Assembly (NCBI GenBank): GCA_947172415.1
Contig: OX359193.1
Location: 4,086,501 to 4,150,500 of the forward strand
DNA length: 64,000 nucleotides
Reading direction: 5' to 3'
Source of the DNA: Chondrosia reniformis
Taxonomy: Eukaryota; Porifera; Demospongiae; Chondrillida; Chondrillidae
The number at the start of each line of letters is the position of its first letter. The stretch's first letter is position 1. This document shows, piece after piece, positions 32,771 through 44,250 of the stretch. The notes beneath the pieces are model-generated. The model had not been told where the DNA came from. It saw nothing but the letters and a program-made list of their open reading frames with translations, and did no database searches. The position numbers were made by a program, and so were the translations under genes.

Positions 32771-34586
32771 GGATCATTCCTTAAAAACGGACCAACGGCC
32801 ATAAGCAAACAATGACGTCATATTAACGTCATAATACGCGTCACGTGTTGTGACGTCATCATTTGCTACCAGATTGCGCAATCATTTTATCATTATACTT
32901 GCACTTTCTTACAGTGTATATTTGACTAATGACAGGGCATATTTTGCAATCGCGTCGCATGGCAACGATGTCAGAACATGGCCGTTGTAACGTTATCGTA
33001 TATGTCTAGAACTCTCTTTTCACGTGTGCAATTTTAATTACCATACTATTAATTAAATTCATAAAATTATGCAATTTAAGCGGATTTCCTGTTTTTGGTG
33101 GAATTTTGCAACGCAATTCGAAAGATGTCTTTGTTAGATTTTGGAAAAATTATTTTTAGCTCTAAAGATCAAATAATTTCCTGGATGCAAATTAAGCACT
33201 TGCTGGCATCTAGAAGAGACAATGCCCTAATGGAATGGCAAATCAGAAATGATATCACTGATGGTTACAGGTATCAAAACTTGTTTACATAGCTACTGAT
33301 AACAATTATTATAATAAATAACAAAATTAATATTTCAGGTGGAGATGCACGGATAGCACTTGCAGGAAAAGTGTTTCAGTTAGGGAGGGTAGCTTCTTTG
33401 CCAAGTCACGCTTAACCCTTCAGCAGTGGCTGTTGCTTTTGCACTGGTGGATACGTGAGTATCCAGTGGGGGATGCTGCTGAGGAGGCCAAAGTGAACAA
33501 AGATACAGCAGGGGCTGTATACCAGTGGTTGCGGGAGGTATGCAGCACAAAACTCCTTAACACCATAATTGAACTTGGTGGGCCTGGAACCATAGTTCAA
33601 ATCGATGAATCACTATTCAGGCACAAACCAAAGGTGAGTAGATATAAAACAGAGTACTAGTTTAATCAAAAAACATTCTAATATTCTTATTTTTCCCTCA
33701 CAGTACCATCGAGGACGTGCTACAAGTAGAGAAGTATGGGTTTTTGGAATGGTAGATGTATCCCAGACTCCAGCGCTGGGATACATGGAAATTGTGGGGC
33801 AGACACGTACTGCAGCCACTCTACTACCCATCATACAAAGGCACACAAAGCCAAACACCACCATCCATTCTGACCAGTGGAGGGCGTACAACAATGTGGG
33901 AACCCTGCCAACAGTAGCCAGTCATGCCACTGTTAATCATTCCCTACATTTTGTGGACCCCACCACTGGTGTGCATACACAAAATATAGAGAGCTATTGG
34001 TGCAGGGTAAAAACAAAGCTTAAGCGAAATAAGGGATGCCATGAAACTCATATGGCGGGGTATCTAGATGAGTTTATGTGGCGTGAGAGGTATGGGCCGT
34101 CATCTGCATTAGTAATGCAGAACATTATAGGGGATATAGCAACACAGTATCCCCTGCCTTAGCTATTTTTCCATATTTTTGTATATCCATCATTTTCATC
34201 TATTTAACCACTTTGTGTTCTTTGTAGACTCAGCATCATATTTTATATCATATTTATTCACTAACATATTTTCACTCACACTAATACACTGTCTCCATTA
34301 ACTTGCCTCTTCTATGTAAACAGCTCTGGTTCTAGATATATATGTATTCGTATGATAACGTTATGACGGCCATGTTCTGACATCGTTGCCATGCGACGCG
34401 ATTGCGAAATATGCACTGTCATTAGTCAAATATACACTGTAAGAAAGTGCGAGTATAAGGATAAAATGATTGCACAATCTGGTAGCAAATGATGACGTCA
34501 CAACACGTAACACGTGACACGTATTATGACGTAATATGACGTCATTGTTTGCATATAGCCGTGGGTCCGTTCTTTAGGAATGATCC
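32771..34586 (+). mobile_element. Merlin DNA transposon, complete with empty-site proof
   Basis: 1816 bp. The left TIR starts GGATCATTCCTTAAAAACGG and runs to about 33014. The right TIR, about 34325-34586, is its inverse and ends AACGG..GGAATGATCC orientation. The arms are about 250 bp with few differences and carry TGACGTCA words. Flanks are ACAAAAGA (32763-32770) and ACAATAGA (34587-34594), an 8-bp target duplication with one change. The paralogous R-A copy shows the single unoccupied ACAATAGA at 37194-37201. An 8-bp duplication and IS1016/ISXO2-type transposase define Merlin. Confidence 0.9.
33125..34162 (+). CDS. Merlin (ISXO2-like) transposase, three exons
   Basis: Exons 33125-33270, 33339-33633 and 33704-34162 join in phase to 300 codons including the TAG. 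Introns are 68 and 70 bp with GTATCA...TTTCAG and GTGAGT...CTCACAG. The start is the ATG giving MSLLDFGKIIFSSKD. Residues: a zinc ribbon of which YRWRCTDSTCRK is seen while the first Cys pair is lost (RRDNALMEW). The DDE core has IVQIDESLFRHK (D1), HSDQWRAY (D2) and NIESYWCRVKTKLK (E). It would cut and paste the element by its TIRs. The missing zinc knuckle may come from a small indel (TGCCCT survives in another frame), so activity is doubtful. A pseudogene relative lies at 61020-61800. Confidence 0.8.
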
Positions 34587-34719
34587 ACAATAGATAATAA
34601 TATATATATATAATTAATACAATCAAGTATACTACAGAGTGCAAGTTACAAATTTATACACGGATGCAAGTATATATATTAATATATTTTTACTTGCAAT
34701 TGTCCATGTGTAGGAATAA

Positions 34720-35500
34720 GGAGTGCTATATTAAGCATGTTTAAATACAATCAAGTACTACACAGTGCAAGTTACAAATTTATACACGGATGCAAGTGAC
34801 TCCCAAGATAATCACACTGAGGTATATAATATAATACGGATGCAAATGACTCCCAAAATAATCACAATCAGGTATATTAAACGCTACAAGACTTTAGCCA
34901 CACTCTGCATACAGAGTAGTAGTCTCTACAGATCATATAAGGTTAAACGCATGGCCTTCCAATTACCTTTTCACACCTTAGTATAGACTGAAGATGATGC
35001 ATCTGCATGCCATTATCAGCAAAAATTCCAGTCTCATGCAGGGGATCTCAGCCAATAATCACCGCAGATTTGATTTGACTTGCCTTGAGTGTGAGCTAGG
35101 AGTACCGTTGGTTGCTTGCATGCATTCACATAAACGACAGGGTGAGAGACAATTTGGTAACTTGCACACAAGGGACATTGTTCATGAAATAAATTAAAGG
35201 CCCCAGCCTTTATGTCCCTTGTGTGAATGTTACCAAATTGTCTCTCACCCTGTTGTTTATACAGATCATCCAATTGCAAGGTAGAACACATGGCCTACCA
35301 ATTACCTTTTCACACCTTAGTATAGACTGGTGATGATGCATCTGTATGCCAAATAGCAAGAAAAGTTCCAGTCTTATATGGGTCTCAGCTAATAACTACA
35401 GCAGATTTGATTTGCCTTGTGAAGGAGCTAAGAATACCGACAGTTGGTTGCATGCATTAGCATAATAAACAGGGTTAGAGACCATTTTGTAACTTGCACA
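34720..35500 (+). repeat. R-C repeat cluster with foldback centre
   Basis: R-C landmarks (ACACATGGCCTACCAATTAC, ACACCTTAGTATAGACTG, GCAGATTTGATTTG, AACAGGGTTAGAGACCATTT) appear at 34900-35170 and 35280-35500. Between them is a hairpin-like join (ACAAGGGACATTGTTC ... TTTATGTCCCTTGTGTG). Preceded by AAGTACTACACAGTGCAAGT units shared with 47130 and 45650. No gene. Confidence 0.65.
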
Positions 35501-36060
35501 CAAGGAGTACCGTTGGTTGCTTGCATGTATTCACATAAACAACAGGGTGAGAGACAATTTGGTAACTTGCACACAAGGGACATAAAGGCTGGGGCCTTTA
35601 ATTTATTTCATGAACAATGTCCCTTGTGTGCAAGTTACCAAATTGTCTCTCACCCTGTTGTTTATGTGAATGCATGAAAGCAACCAATGGTACTCCTAGC
35701 TCACACTCAAGGCAAGTCAAATCTGCGGTGATTATTGGCTGAGAACCCCTGCATGAGACTGGAATTTTTGCTGCTAATGGCATGCAGATGCATCATCTTC
35801 AGTCTATACTATAAGGTGTGAAAAGGTAATTGGAAGGCCATGCGTTTAACCTTTTATGATCTGTAGAGACTACTACTCTGTATGCAGAAGTTGAGAATTT
35901 CAGTGTGGCCAAAGTCTTGTAGCGTTTAATATACCTGATTGTGATTATTTTGGGAGTCATTTGCATCTGTATTATATTATATACCTCAGTGTGATTATCT
36001 TGGGAGTCACTTGCATCCATGTATAAATTTGTAACTTGCACTGTGTAGTACTTGATTGTA
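35500..36060 (-). repeat. R-C repeat, inverted copy
   Basis: The inverse of 34720-35195: AGTCTATACTATAAGGTGTG, GTGATTATTTTGGGAGTCAT, TACTTGATTGT. With the preceding copy it forms a large inverted repeat around 35500-35640 whose centre again carries the CCCTTGTGTGCAAGTTAC hairpin. Confidence 0.65.
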
Positions 36061-36250
36061 TATATATATATTTCCAATAGGTTTTCTATAGTCCTATGGC
36101 CTTTTATATGCAGACTTTGTCCTCCGTTTTCTAACAAACGGAGGCCTAAATACAAATCCTTTGATTTAAAATGAGTTAAAAACCCTAAAAGTTATGATGA
36201 TATGCCCATTTTGTTTCTGCGTCCTTTCTTGGAGCCATATGAATAATTTA
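36060..36250 (-). repeat. R-A fragment, inverted
   Basis: Inverse of the left third of R-A (TTTTCTATAGTCCTATGGCC, CCTTTCTTGGAGCCATATGA) ending head to head with copy 2 at 36250. Confidence 0.7.
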
Positions 36251-37320
36251 ATTATATTATATATAGTGCAAGTTACAATATACTAAGGTAATCTAAATAA
36301 ATAAATAGATAAATAAATAATGTAATTAAATAATTCATATGGCTCCAAGAAAGGATCTAGAAACAAAATGGGCATATCATCATAAAGTATAGGGTATAAA
36401 ACTCGTTTTAAATTAAGGGATTTCTTATTTAGGCCTCCGTTTGTTAGAAAACGGAGGACAAAGTCTGCATATAAAAGGCCATAGGACTATAGAAAACCTA
36501 TGGAAAATATATATTCAAACAATGTGTTATATTAATAAAAAATTTTAATTTGTCAGATAAATGTGAAACCAACATATATCATGGTACATGTGCATAGGAA
36601 ACGTCTGGCGAAGTTTTGCCTAATTAAAGTTGCAAAATAATCAAGATATAATGAAGAATGCAAGTTTACGATTTTGCAATCTGGTGATGTATTATGATGT
36701 TTCTCTAGTGCGTCACCAACACCTCTCGTATGTCGCTCCGTAAACATTTAGTGAATCTTGTGACGTTGCGAAAACGTCACCGCCTTGTTGCTAAAGAAGA
36801 TCATCCCTTTCGTGAACGGCTATAACAAGTCGACGCTCTCCTACGAGAAGGAGCTACGGAATAAGCGAGTTGTAGTGGAGGTGAGATAAAGCGTATTTGT
36901 ATACGTTCATGTTAAGTTTAAGCCAGAATTGTTGCTATATATTGATGTAAAATAAATAAAATAAATTCGTTTGGACGATCGTAGTAAAACTTGGGTAGTT
37001 TAAGCTCCGTCATCTCTTCTTTTGTTTTCTGTAAATATTTTTACTTATCCATGTGTGTACGTACGTATGCAGGAGTGTAATTGGAAACGTAGGGGTGGAT
37101 TTGAATATATATAATCGTGCGTACGGTACATATAGTCAATCTCTCAGTATATTGCTAGCCCCAGCAAAAGTATACTTTATATACAGTGTAATTACAATAG
37201 ATAATATATATATATATATAATTAATACAATCAAGTATACTACACAGTGCAAGTTACAAATTTATACACGGATGCAAGTATATATATTAATATATTTTTA
37301 CTTGCAATTGTCCATGTGTA
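36250..37320 (+). repeat. R-A family copy 2, with the empty Merlin site
   Basis: Collinear with copy 1 but without the transposon. ATACAGTGTAATTACAATAG runs into ATAATATATATA at 37181-37212, where copy 1 has Merlin. The micro-ORF frame carries the same one-base shift as copy 1, consistent with these two being closest relatives. Confidence 0.8.
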
Positions 37321-38000
37321 GACACAAGGGACATTGTTCATGAAATAAATTAAAGGCCCCAGCCATTATGCCCCTTGTGTGCAAGTTATTAAATTGTCTC
37401 TCACCCTGTTGTTTATGTGAATGCATGCAAGCAACCAACGGTACTCCTAGCTCACACTCAAGGCAAGTCAAATCTGCGGTGATTACAGTCATGACTCTTT
37501 AATCCGGCCTCTGTTAAACTGGCACCCTTGATATCCGGACAATTATTAAGTAAAACCAATGTACTCTGTACATTTTTGAACACGCTAATCCGGACTTCGG
37601 TTTCCGGATCCGGCAGCGCCAGTTTTCACACTTTCGTATACTTTATTATGTGTTTTTGTCTTGTTAATCCGCTCTTCCATGCAACCAACTGTCGGTATTC
37701 TTAGCTCCTTCACAAGGCAAATCAAATCTGCTGTAGTTATTAGCTGAGACCCCTCTAAGACGGGAACTTTTCTTGCTATTTGGCATAAAGATGCATCATC
37801 ACCAGTCTATACTAAGGTGTGAAAAGGTAATTGGTAGGCCATGTGTTCTACCTTGCAATTGGATGATCTGTATAAACTACTACTCCCTATGCAGTAGTCA
37901 AAGCTTGCAACTATAATATTTAATTACTGATTATCTTAGGATCTCTTTAAATTTATAACTAGCACTGTATAGTACTTGATTGTTATTTTAATATTTTATA
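37320..38000 (-). repeat. R-C pieces around a pogo-type fragment
   Basis: R-C sequence at 37320-37490 and 37675-37910 (CAACTGTCGGTATTCTTAGC, TCTATACTAAGGTGTGAAAA) is separated by 37495-37680, which has CTTTAATCCGGCC, ATATCCGGACAATTATTAAG and AATCCGGACTTCGG. These ATCCGGAC words match the ends of the MITE at 40341, so that piece is an inserted Tigger-type element. Confidence 0.55.
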
Positions 38001-38049
38001 TATTTGCCAGTAACTTGCACTGTGTAGTCTACCTCTGTGTAATTAGCTA

Positions 38050-38990
38050 GAAAGGTATTTCATTATACTTATAGACATTCGCTATGAGCAATTTCGTTAA
38101 GAGATTCTACTGTATGTAAACATGGAAAACATACACACATGCATAAGAATAAAGCCTTGCTGAACGTCACCACCTTCAATTTACTAATTTTGGATGTTTC
38201 CACCCAGAGGTCTACAAGTCAGTATAAATAGGAAATTAGTAAATTTTTGTTGCTGACATAAAATTAGGCTATATTTTCATAATGATACACATGGATAAGT
38301 AAAGTTATTAATAGATAACACAAGAAGAGAAGACAGAGCTTAAATTACCAAGGTAATACGGTCGAACATATGAATTCAGTCTTTTGCATCAATATAGGAA
38401 CAACTCTGCCTCAAATTTGATGGAAACATATACAAAAACGCGTTACTACAATTCGCCTGTTCAGTAGTTCCTTCTCATAGGAGAGCGTCGACATGTCATA
38501 GCCATTCACAATAGGATGATCCTCTTTGCAACGATGAGGTGACGTTTACACAACGTCACAGATTCACAAACTGTGCATGTATGGAGCAACATAGAGAGTG
38601 TTGGTGACGTAATACAAAAACATCATAATACATCACCAGGTTGCACAATCATTACATTGAATTCTTCATTATCTCTTGATAATTTTGCAATTTTAATATA
38701 CAAAATATAGTCAATGTTTGTCATAAACATGTACCATGATATATATTGGTTTAAAAGTGATCTGAACAATTGAAAATTTTTATCAAGATAAAACATGATT
38801 TAAATATAAATTTCCTATAGATTTTCTATAATCCAGTGGCATTTTATTTGCAGACTTTGTCCTCTGTTTTCTAACAAATGGAGGCCTAAATGAAAGATCC
38901 CTTAATTTAATATGAGCTTATACCCTAAACTATATGATAATATACCCATTCTGTTTCTTTCTTGGAGCCATTTGAATTATTCAACTAGAT
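38050..38990 (-). repeat. R-A family copy, inverted and diverged
   Basis: Positions 38050-38260 are the inverse of 44390-44600 (ACATTCGCTATGAGCAATTT, TACACACATGCATAAGAATA, AATTAGTAAATT). Positions 38450-38990 are the inverse of the R-A body. Read on the minus strand the micro-ORF region gives KEDHPIVNGYDMSTLSYEKE, LLNRR, in frame, though its beginning is broken. Confidence 0.65.
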
Positions 38991-38999
38991 GTGGACATG

Positions 39000-39930
39000 G
39001 TCCAAAACTCGAGACAGGGAATAACTGAAACAAAGTCGTACTATGGTTGTTTTGAAAAGGGGGAGCTGTGCCCCCCACCACGTTTTAGAAGTTAATTGTT
39101 TATTCAGGATAGATTCGACAAAGGGATTGCAGAGATGTTACAATTGCATGTTTGTTCTGAAAGAAGCTATAGGGTTAGGTTACTATGGAGTGAAAATTTA
39201 AGATGACCATATAACAGGGTGAATGTTATAGACAGTTTTATATAAACTGGAAAATTTGATTACAATTCTATGTACACTGTAAGAAGGTGCCCTAGAGCTA
39301 ATCTTTAGAACCAGTAATAATAGACCAAAAAGAATCAAACAGTGGGTAGTATCGCTCTTCTTCGAATTCGAATGCATTCCAAGTTTACGAGGAGCCATAT
39401 TTATGACGTCTTTGAATTTGAAAATATATTATCAGTTAATAAATGGCTTTGAATTAATAAGCTCCCAATGATGGATTGGATTATTACGGTCGTAATTGTC
39501 CATTAAAGAGAAAACTGTCCAGCTGAGAAGTTGTAAATTGATTTAAAGAGTGTTTTGAGCCACTTTTTATTTTGATTGCAAATTTGTAAAGGGTGAAACG
39601 TCTGGAAAGGTAGGTTGCATATATTTACTGCTGTCTCTGTCAGAGTCTCTAAGCTGAGCTGGAGGTATTCGTGCCGAAAGCTTGGTTACGTAGCACAGTA
39701 CATGTAATGTGAGAATGTAGCTATATCGTAGGTCGCACAGCATTGAAATGTGTTACCCGTGGCCTAACATATAAAAAGCAACGCCATCTTGGACAAGATG
39801 ACTTTGCAGTGGGCTCTCGCCGGAAGTGCTGAATCAGAAAACTTGCTCATTACATTTGCTCGTAATTTTTTATATTATTTATTTACATTGTATTATATTG
39901 CATTAGATTTCCTTAGTATATTGTCACTTG
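39000..39930. other. no recognisable gene
   Basis: A minus frame starts MAPRKLGMHSNSKKSDTTHC (39398) and a plus frame starts MTLQWALAGSAESENLLIT (39798). Both look exon-like at their first codons but have no supporting splice partners or motif. Confidence 0.3.
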
Positions 39931-40215
39931 TACTGTATATATCTGTCACCACAATGGTGGACTCTCGACTGGCTTTCATTTTTTCCCTTAAAATTAGCTT
40001 TCTCTTCCATATAAAACGTCGAACATTGAACGAATGAAAAGGATTTTAAAACCACCTTTACTAATACTATGTAATGAAAAACTGATTTCTTCGAGATGCG
40101 GGAATGAAATTGATGGCAATCAAGCAACTAACGAAAACAGCAAGTAGTTCGAGTTTCATAGGGGTGCCTGGCAGTCCACGAGTTTTTTAAACTTGAAATA
40201 CTTGTCTAACTCGAA
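39930..40215 (-). mobile_element. R-D family MITE, inverted copy with terminal hairpin
   Basis: Inverse of the R-D body (AACGTCGAACATTGAACGAA, ACCACCTTTACTAATACTAT). It ends with the terminal hairpin AAGTAGTTCGAGTTTCATAG to AACTTGAAATACTTG (about 40140-40205). The same CAAGTA(G/T)TTCGAGTT word ends R-D and R-E copies elsewhere. Confidence 0.6.
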
Positions 40216-40340
40216 CTACTTGTTCATTTATTATCTTACGTAGATCAAAGTTTAAATTATATGCGACCTTTGTTAACATAGCAACGACTTCTAGCGTAAC
40301 TAAAAATGACGGCAGTTATACCTTATAAAGAATTTTCTTC

Positions 40341-40684
40341 TACAGTGGACCCTCGCTTTTCCGGACCTCAAATATCCGGCCCCTCGGATTATCCTACCTT
40401 AGATTCCGTTTCTAATTAACGTCCATCGTTTAATAACGGGTACGAGTTTACGACAATGGCTGGCTGTAGTGATGTTTCCTCGAAAAGGAAGCGTAGTTGT
40501 ACTACTTTAAAGACCAATTTAACTTATTTGAACTAATCACCAACGAAATCAACCGAAATACTACTCGTTCCTAGCTTGAAAATCTCGATCGAGGCAGCAT
40601 TTCTTTTGCTTCACACATCCGTTGTTTCAGTTATCCGGACATGGTCCGGTCCTGTTGGGGCCAGATAAGCGAGGTTCCACTGTA
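40341..40684. mobile_element. Tigger-type MITE with intact TIRs and TA duplication
   Basis: TACAGTGGACCCTCGCTTTT, CCGGACC at the left and GGCCAGATAAGCGAGGTTCC, ACTGTA at the right. The TIRs are about 25 bp and TA is duplicated. A vestige SSKRKRSCTTLKTNL (about 40480) recalls a pogo transposase N-terminus, so it is an internally deleted autonomous element. Confidence 0.75.
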
Positions 40685-40689
40685 TTATC

Positions 40690-42195
40690 TTCTAGAGATG
40701 TTTTTTAAATTGAATATCATGAATATCTTTATATATTAAACAATTTTGTTGAAGCAGATTTTAGAATTTTTTTTGTAATGTGAAACATTTAGAAATTTGT
40801 GTGACGCTCAAAGTATATCCAAATATGGTAATATTATCAATTTAAGATAGTGAATGTACAGTTTATATAGTAAATATATAGTCTATCATTCAGGCGAATA
40901 AACATTTCTGGGAGATTTGTAAATTTCATCAATGGCTTCTACACCATTTCTTCCCTTTCGGTATGCTTCTAGGTACTCTCACTTTTCTGTAATATTTTCT
41001 GATGTCATCCACAGTAATGGAATCTAATGCTGGCTTGACTGTTCTCTCTAGTTATGGAATGAATAATCACAATGGGTTCTATTGTGGGTTCTTCGCAATG
41101 ATAGTTTGGGATGAAGTACAGCAGTAGCCCTTTGAATTTAGAAGATTTTCAACAGGAGGATGGCAGATTTATGGGTCATTGGTGGATCCATATAGTTTTG
41201 TTATACAAAGGAATTAGTACAATAACGTGTGTATTTCCCTTTCGGTGATTGAGGAAAGTAAAAACGATTCTTCTAAAAAAGGACCACCTCCATTAATGAA
41301 GAGTTCTTTCACTGTGCCCTACAATTTTACCTAGAAACTCTGCACAGCAGGCACTACTTTCCAGCTTAAGATGGTCAACATACGCAAATCTTCGGCTTGG
41401 AGTGAGTTCGCCCATTCTCTAAAAATATTATCCACCATAAGTACACCCCATACTACATCAGGATACCAAGCTCTCGAAAAGACAGTATGTTCTTGTCTAA
41501 AGCAAGGATACAAATTAGTCCCTGACATACGTAAACCTGGGCTACAAATTTATCAATTTGTTGCTAATGGTAGCGTGTCCTCAAAAGTGCTGCCATCAGA
41601 ATATTTGTCATTAGGAAGCACACTGAGTCATAGGACACTGGTGAACTAAATATTCCAATCATGAGATTATTCAGAATTTTGGTCGTAAGAAGTGAGGAGC
41701 AGAGAAGCCCGCTGAAGACGGGACTTCTGTGCTAGTTACTAATGCATATATAGGATCAATACAGGAGCTTTAATTGACTGAAAAAAAGTAATATTTAGGA
41801 ACAGTCTTACATTTCTTTGTGTTTGTCCTTGCTGAAATATATCGGGTAGTTCACTTGGTTGTGCCAGTTCTTTTCTTACTGCCCAGTTGCACAATTATGC
41901 AAGGATGGTAGCTGCCATTGAAGAACTGCAGATTATGCAGACTCCAACTCTGATGGATGGATCATAAACACTTCCCATTCATGCTGAGATGAGGTTGGAT
42001 TCTCAATTGTGGAATATATATCTAAGTTCTCAAAACTAGGTGGAATTGTACTTGCAATATATGTTGGCAGGGACTAAAAAGTGCCGGGAAGTATATAAAT
42101 GTACTACACACATTTAAAGTTGATATTCCATTAAAATGCAAATATTCTAATCAGTAGAGTGTGTGAATTTGTTTGTTACCTTATGTCACCATCAT
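40690..42195. other. unrecognised, no supported gene
   Basis: The longest frame is 92 codons (41371-41649, plus; MVNIRKSSAWSEFAHSLKIL) with an overlapping minus frame. I see no motif, splice signals or repeat partners for either. Confidence 0.35.
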
Positions 42196-42199
42196 TTCT

Positions 42200-42830
42200 A
42201 GATCAAATGTCACTTAAACCAGCATCCAAACACCCAGATTCTTTGATTACTGTCTCATAACTCACATATATCTGATCAATCAGAGATCTAGAGCTCTGAG
42301 TCACCCTTGTATCTTCTTGGATCGTCTGGGTCGGCCCATATACCCTAGTAATGTTACCCAGTTTCCTAGCAGATTGATTTATACCCAATGAAGGGATTTA
42401 CACCTCCCAGAACCAAGACCTCTTTACCCTCCAGTACTGCCTTGTCTAACATGGCTGACAACTTGTCCAAAATCTCATCATCTCCACTAGGTGTTCTGTA
42501 GAGAAAACATAACAGCACCTGCTTCCCTCTACCCACCTTAACCTCCAACCAAATCGCCTCAATAGCTTCAAACTCTAAGTCCTCCCTTTTTTTACACTTG
42601 AATCCATCTAGAGAGTAGACAGCCACTTAACCACCTCTATTAACCCTAATCCCTTCTATACACCCTGAAGCCCGGAATGGATACCACACCATCTGGGACA
42701 GATTCATCCAACCAAGTCTCGCTCAAAAAAAAAATAGCCTATCAAAACCAGCACACAAACTAATTTGATGGCAAAGCTCGTCCATACACCTACACAAGCT
42801 CCTAACATTCAGATGGCATTAAGTAAGTCC
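42200..42830 (-). pseudogene. LINE (CR1/L2-like) endonuclease fragment
   Basis: In minus order: CHLNVRSLCRCMDEL, SETWLDESVPDGVVSIPGFR, then the frame 42626-42366 with YSLDGFKCKKREDLEFEAIE, AIWLEVKVGRGKQVLLCFLY, RTPSGDDEI and KEVLVLGGVN (normally GDFN), then QSSRSLIDQIYVS and LSD. ETWL, WxE, YRxP, GDFN, LID and SD(H) are the successive motifs of the CR1/L2 apurinic-like endonuclease. GDFN changed to GGVN loses a catalytic Asp. The reverse transcriptase is absent. Confidence 0.65.
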
Positions 42831-42989
42831 CCTCATCCCCTCTCATTCCTTTTGAATACCTCCTGTAGACTTTAGTTTCCTCTGCAGCTAGCAACTCTAA
42901 TCTACTGGACTCTACTTGTACTCAATTCTAAACAAGTATGTAACTCTCGTAAAGTTGTTCCAATAAAGGCGAATTATACTCTTACTGTT

Positions 42990-43145
42990 TTCACTTTTAG
43001 GCAGTTATTCAATCTACGGTAAACGGGTATATTGTATATGAATGTGTGTATGGGCGTAGATAAAAATGTATATGCTTTTGCTATGTATCCCACAACGGGT
43101 TTATCTATGGGCATAATACTTTTTCTGTCTTGTACCATACTTACT
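42990..43145 (+). repeat. partial copy of the MITE at 8354
   Basis: TCTACGGTAAACGGGTATAT, GGGCGTAGATAAAAATGTAT and the right arm TTTTTCTGTCTTGTACCATA match 8615-8763; the left half is missing. Confidence 0.6.
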
Positions 43146-43208
43146 GGCTGGCCGAGTTTACACTGGATAATGCCCCATAACACTGAGAACCTAACACTCC
43201 AAATCAAA

Positions 43209-43610
43209 ATACAGTGAAAACTGGTTAACACGAAGTGGCTTTACATGAAATATTGCTTAACACAAACAATTCGCTGAGACCAGGTTATTTACCATACTAA
43301 ATATACTGTTTACGCGTAAAGTGCCTGTTAACGCAAAGGCATTAACACGTGTAATTTGTCAAGATAGCAGTCGCGAAGAAGCAACGAAGCTACTCGATAG
43401 ATTTCAAGATAAACATTTTCGAAGAGATTGATGCCAAAATAAGTCAGAAATTTGTAAAAAGTACGCCATTCCCAGTTTGACATTGTCTATGTTCTTGAAG
43501 AACAGGTCGGAAGTCTAGGGAGAAAACTCCAGCATCAACGGGAGTAGGAAACGTCTTCGCGAAGCAGCCTACTCTGATATCGACGAAGCTCTGTACAGAG
43601 TTTACATGCA
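43209..43610 (+). pseudogene. Tigger element, left end and transposase N-terminus
   Basis: The left end TACAGTGAAAACTGGTTAAC (43209) is followed by a frame from about 43364: IAVAKKQRSYSIDFKINIFE, EIDAK, then with one shift KYAIPSLTLSMFLKNRSEV, a stop, and GSRKRLREAAYSDIDEALYR. This is the Tigger N-terminal helix-turn-helix pair. The matching right end TTAACCAGTTTTTACTGTA is at 47546-47564, with R-A and R-C DNA between. Catalytic domain not found. Confidence 0.65.
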
Positions 43611-44091
43611 TATATACAGTACAAGTTACAATATACTAAGGTAATCTAATATAATATAATATAATATAAATATATAAATAATATAATATGAATAATTCAT
43701 ATGGCTCCAGGAAAGAACCTAGCAACAGAATGGGCATAGTATCATAAAGATTACGGTATAAAACTCATTTTAAATTAAGGGATTTTTCATTTAGGTCTCC
43801 ATTTGGTAGAAAACGGAGGACAAAGTCTGCCTATAAAATACCATAGGACTATAGAAAACATATAGAAAATTTATATTGAAACCAAGTGTTATATTAGTAA
43901 AAATTTTCAATTTGTCAGATAACTGTGAAACCGACATATATCATGGTACATGTATATGACAAACGTCTGGCGAAGTTTTGCTTAATTAAATGAGCAAAAT
44001 AATCAAGATATAATGAAGAATTCAAGGTTACGATTGCGCAATCTGGTGATGTATTGTGATGTTTCTCTGGTGCGTCACCAACACCTCTCGT

Positions 44092-44250
44092 ATGTCGCTC
44101 CGTACACATTTAGTGAATCTTGTGACGTTGCGAAAACGTCACCGCCTCGTTGCTAAAGAAGATCATCCCTTTGTGAACGGCTATGACAAGTCGACGCTCT
44201 CCTACGAGAAGGAGCTAGCGAACAGGCGCGTTGTAGCGAAGGTTAGATAA
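44092..44250 (+). CDS. 52-codon conserved micro-ORF in R-A copy 3
   Basis: ATG to TAA without interruption: MSLRTHLVNLVTLRKRHRLV, AKEDHPFVNGYDKSTLSYEK, ELANRRVVAKVR. Copy 4 (46774-46932) has the same length with six substitutions. The inverted copy near 38500 keeps the second half in frame; copies 1 and 2 are shifted by one base. The C-terminal pattern (LSYEKELxNRRVV) is reminiscent of the end of DDE transposases of the Harbinger type (E-K-E-x-N-x-x-L-x-x-x-R-V-V). It may therefore be a transposase relic rather than a small gene. Very basic; no signal peptide. Confidence 0.4.
   Translation: MSLRTHLVNLVTLRKRHRLVAKEDHPFVNGYDKSTLSYEKELANRRVVAKVR

Larger units (their letters stand above)
31850..34700 (+). 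repeat. R-A family copy 1 (interrupted by Merlin)
   Basis: R-A runs 31850-32770 and resumes at 34587. Landmarks: CAAGTTACAATATACTAAGG, CATATGGCTCCAAGAAAGGA, GGCCTCCGTTTGTTAGAAAA, CATGGTACATGTGCATAGGA, TCGTATGTCGCTCCGTAAAC, GGAGCTACGGAATAAGCGAG, GTACGTACGTATGCAGGAGT. Nearly identical to 36240-37320. The micro-ORF starting at ATGTCGCTCCG is shifted here by one base (CATCCCTTTCGTGAACGG). Confidence 0.75.

Noticed and set aside
39798-40037. Plus frame starting MTLQWALAGSAES as a first exon of a saccharopine-dehydrogenase-like gene (WALAGRSxxKL)
   Set aside because: The similarity is limited to a few residues. No second exon or splice donor was found, and the rest of the frame lies in the inverted R-D MITE.
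32123-44109. Repeated 61-64 codon minus frames (TERHTRGVGD...) in R-A copies
   Set aside because: They are antisense shadows of the R-A body, overlap the more conserved plus-strand micro-ORF, and show no protein family.
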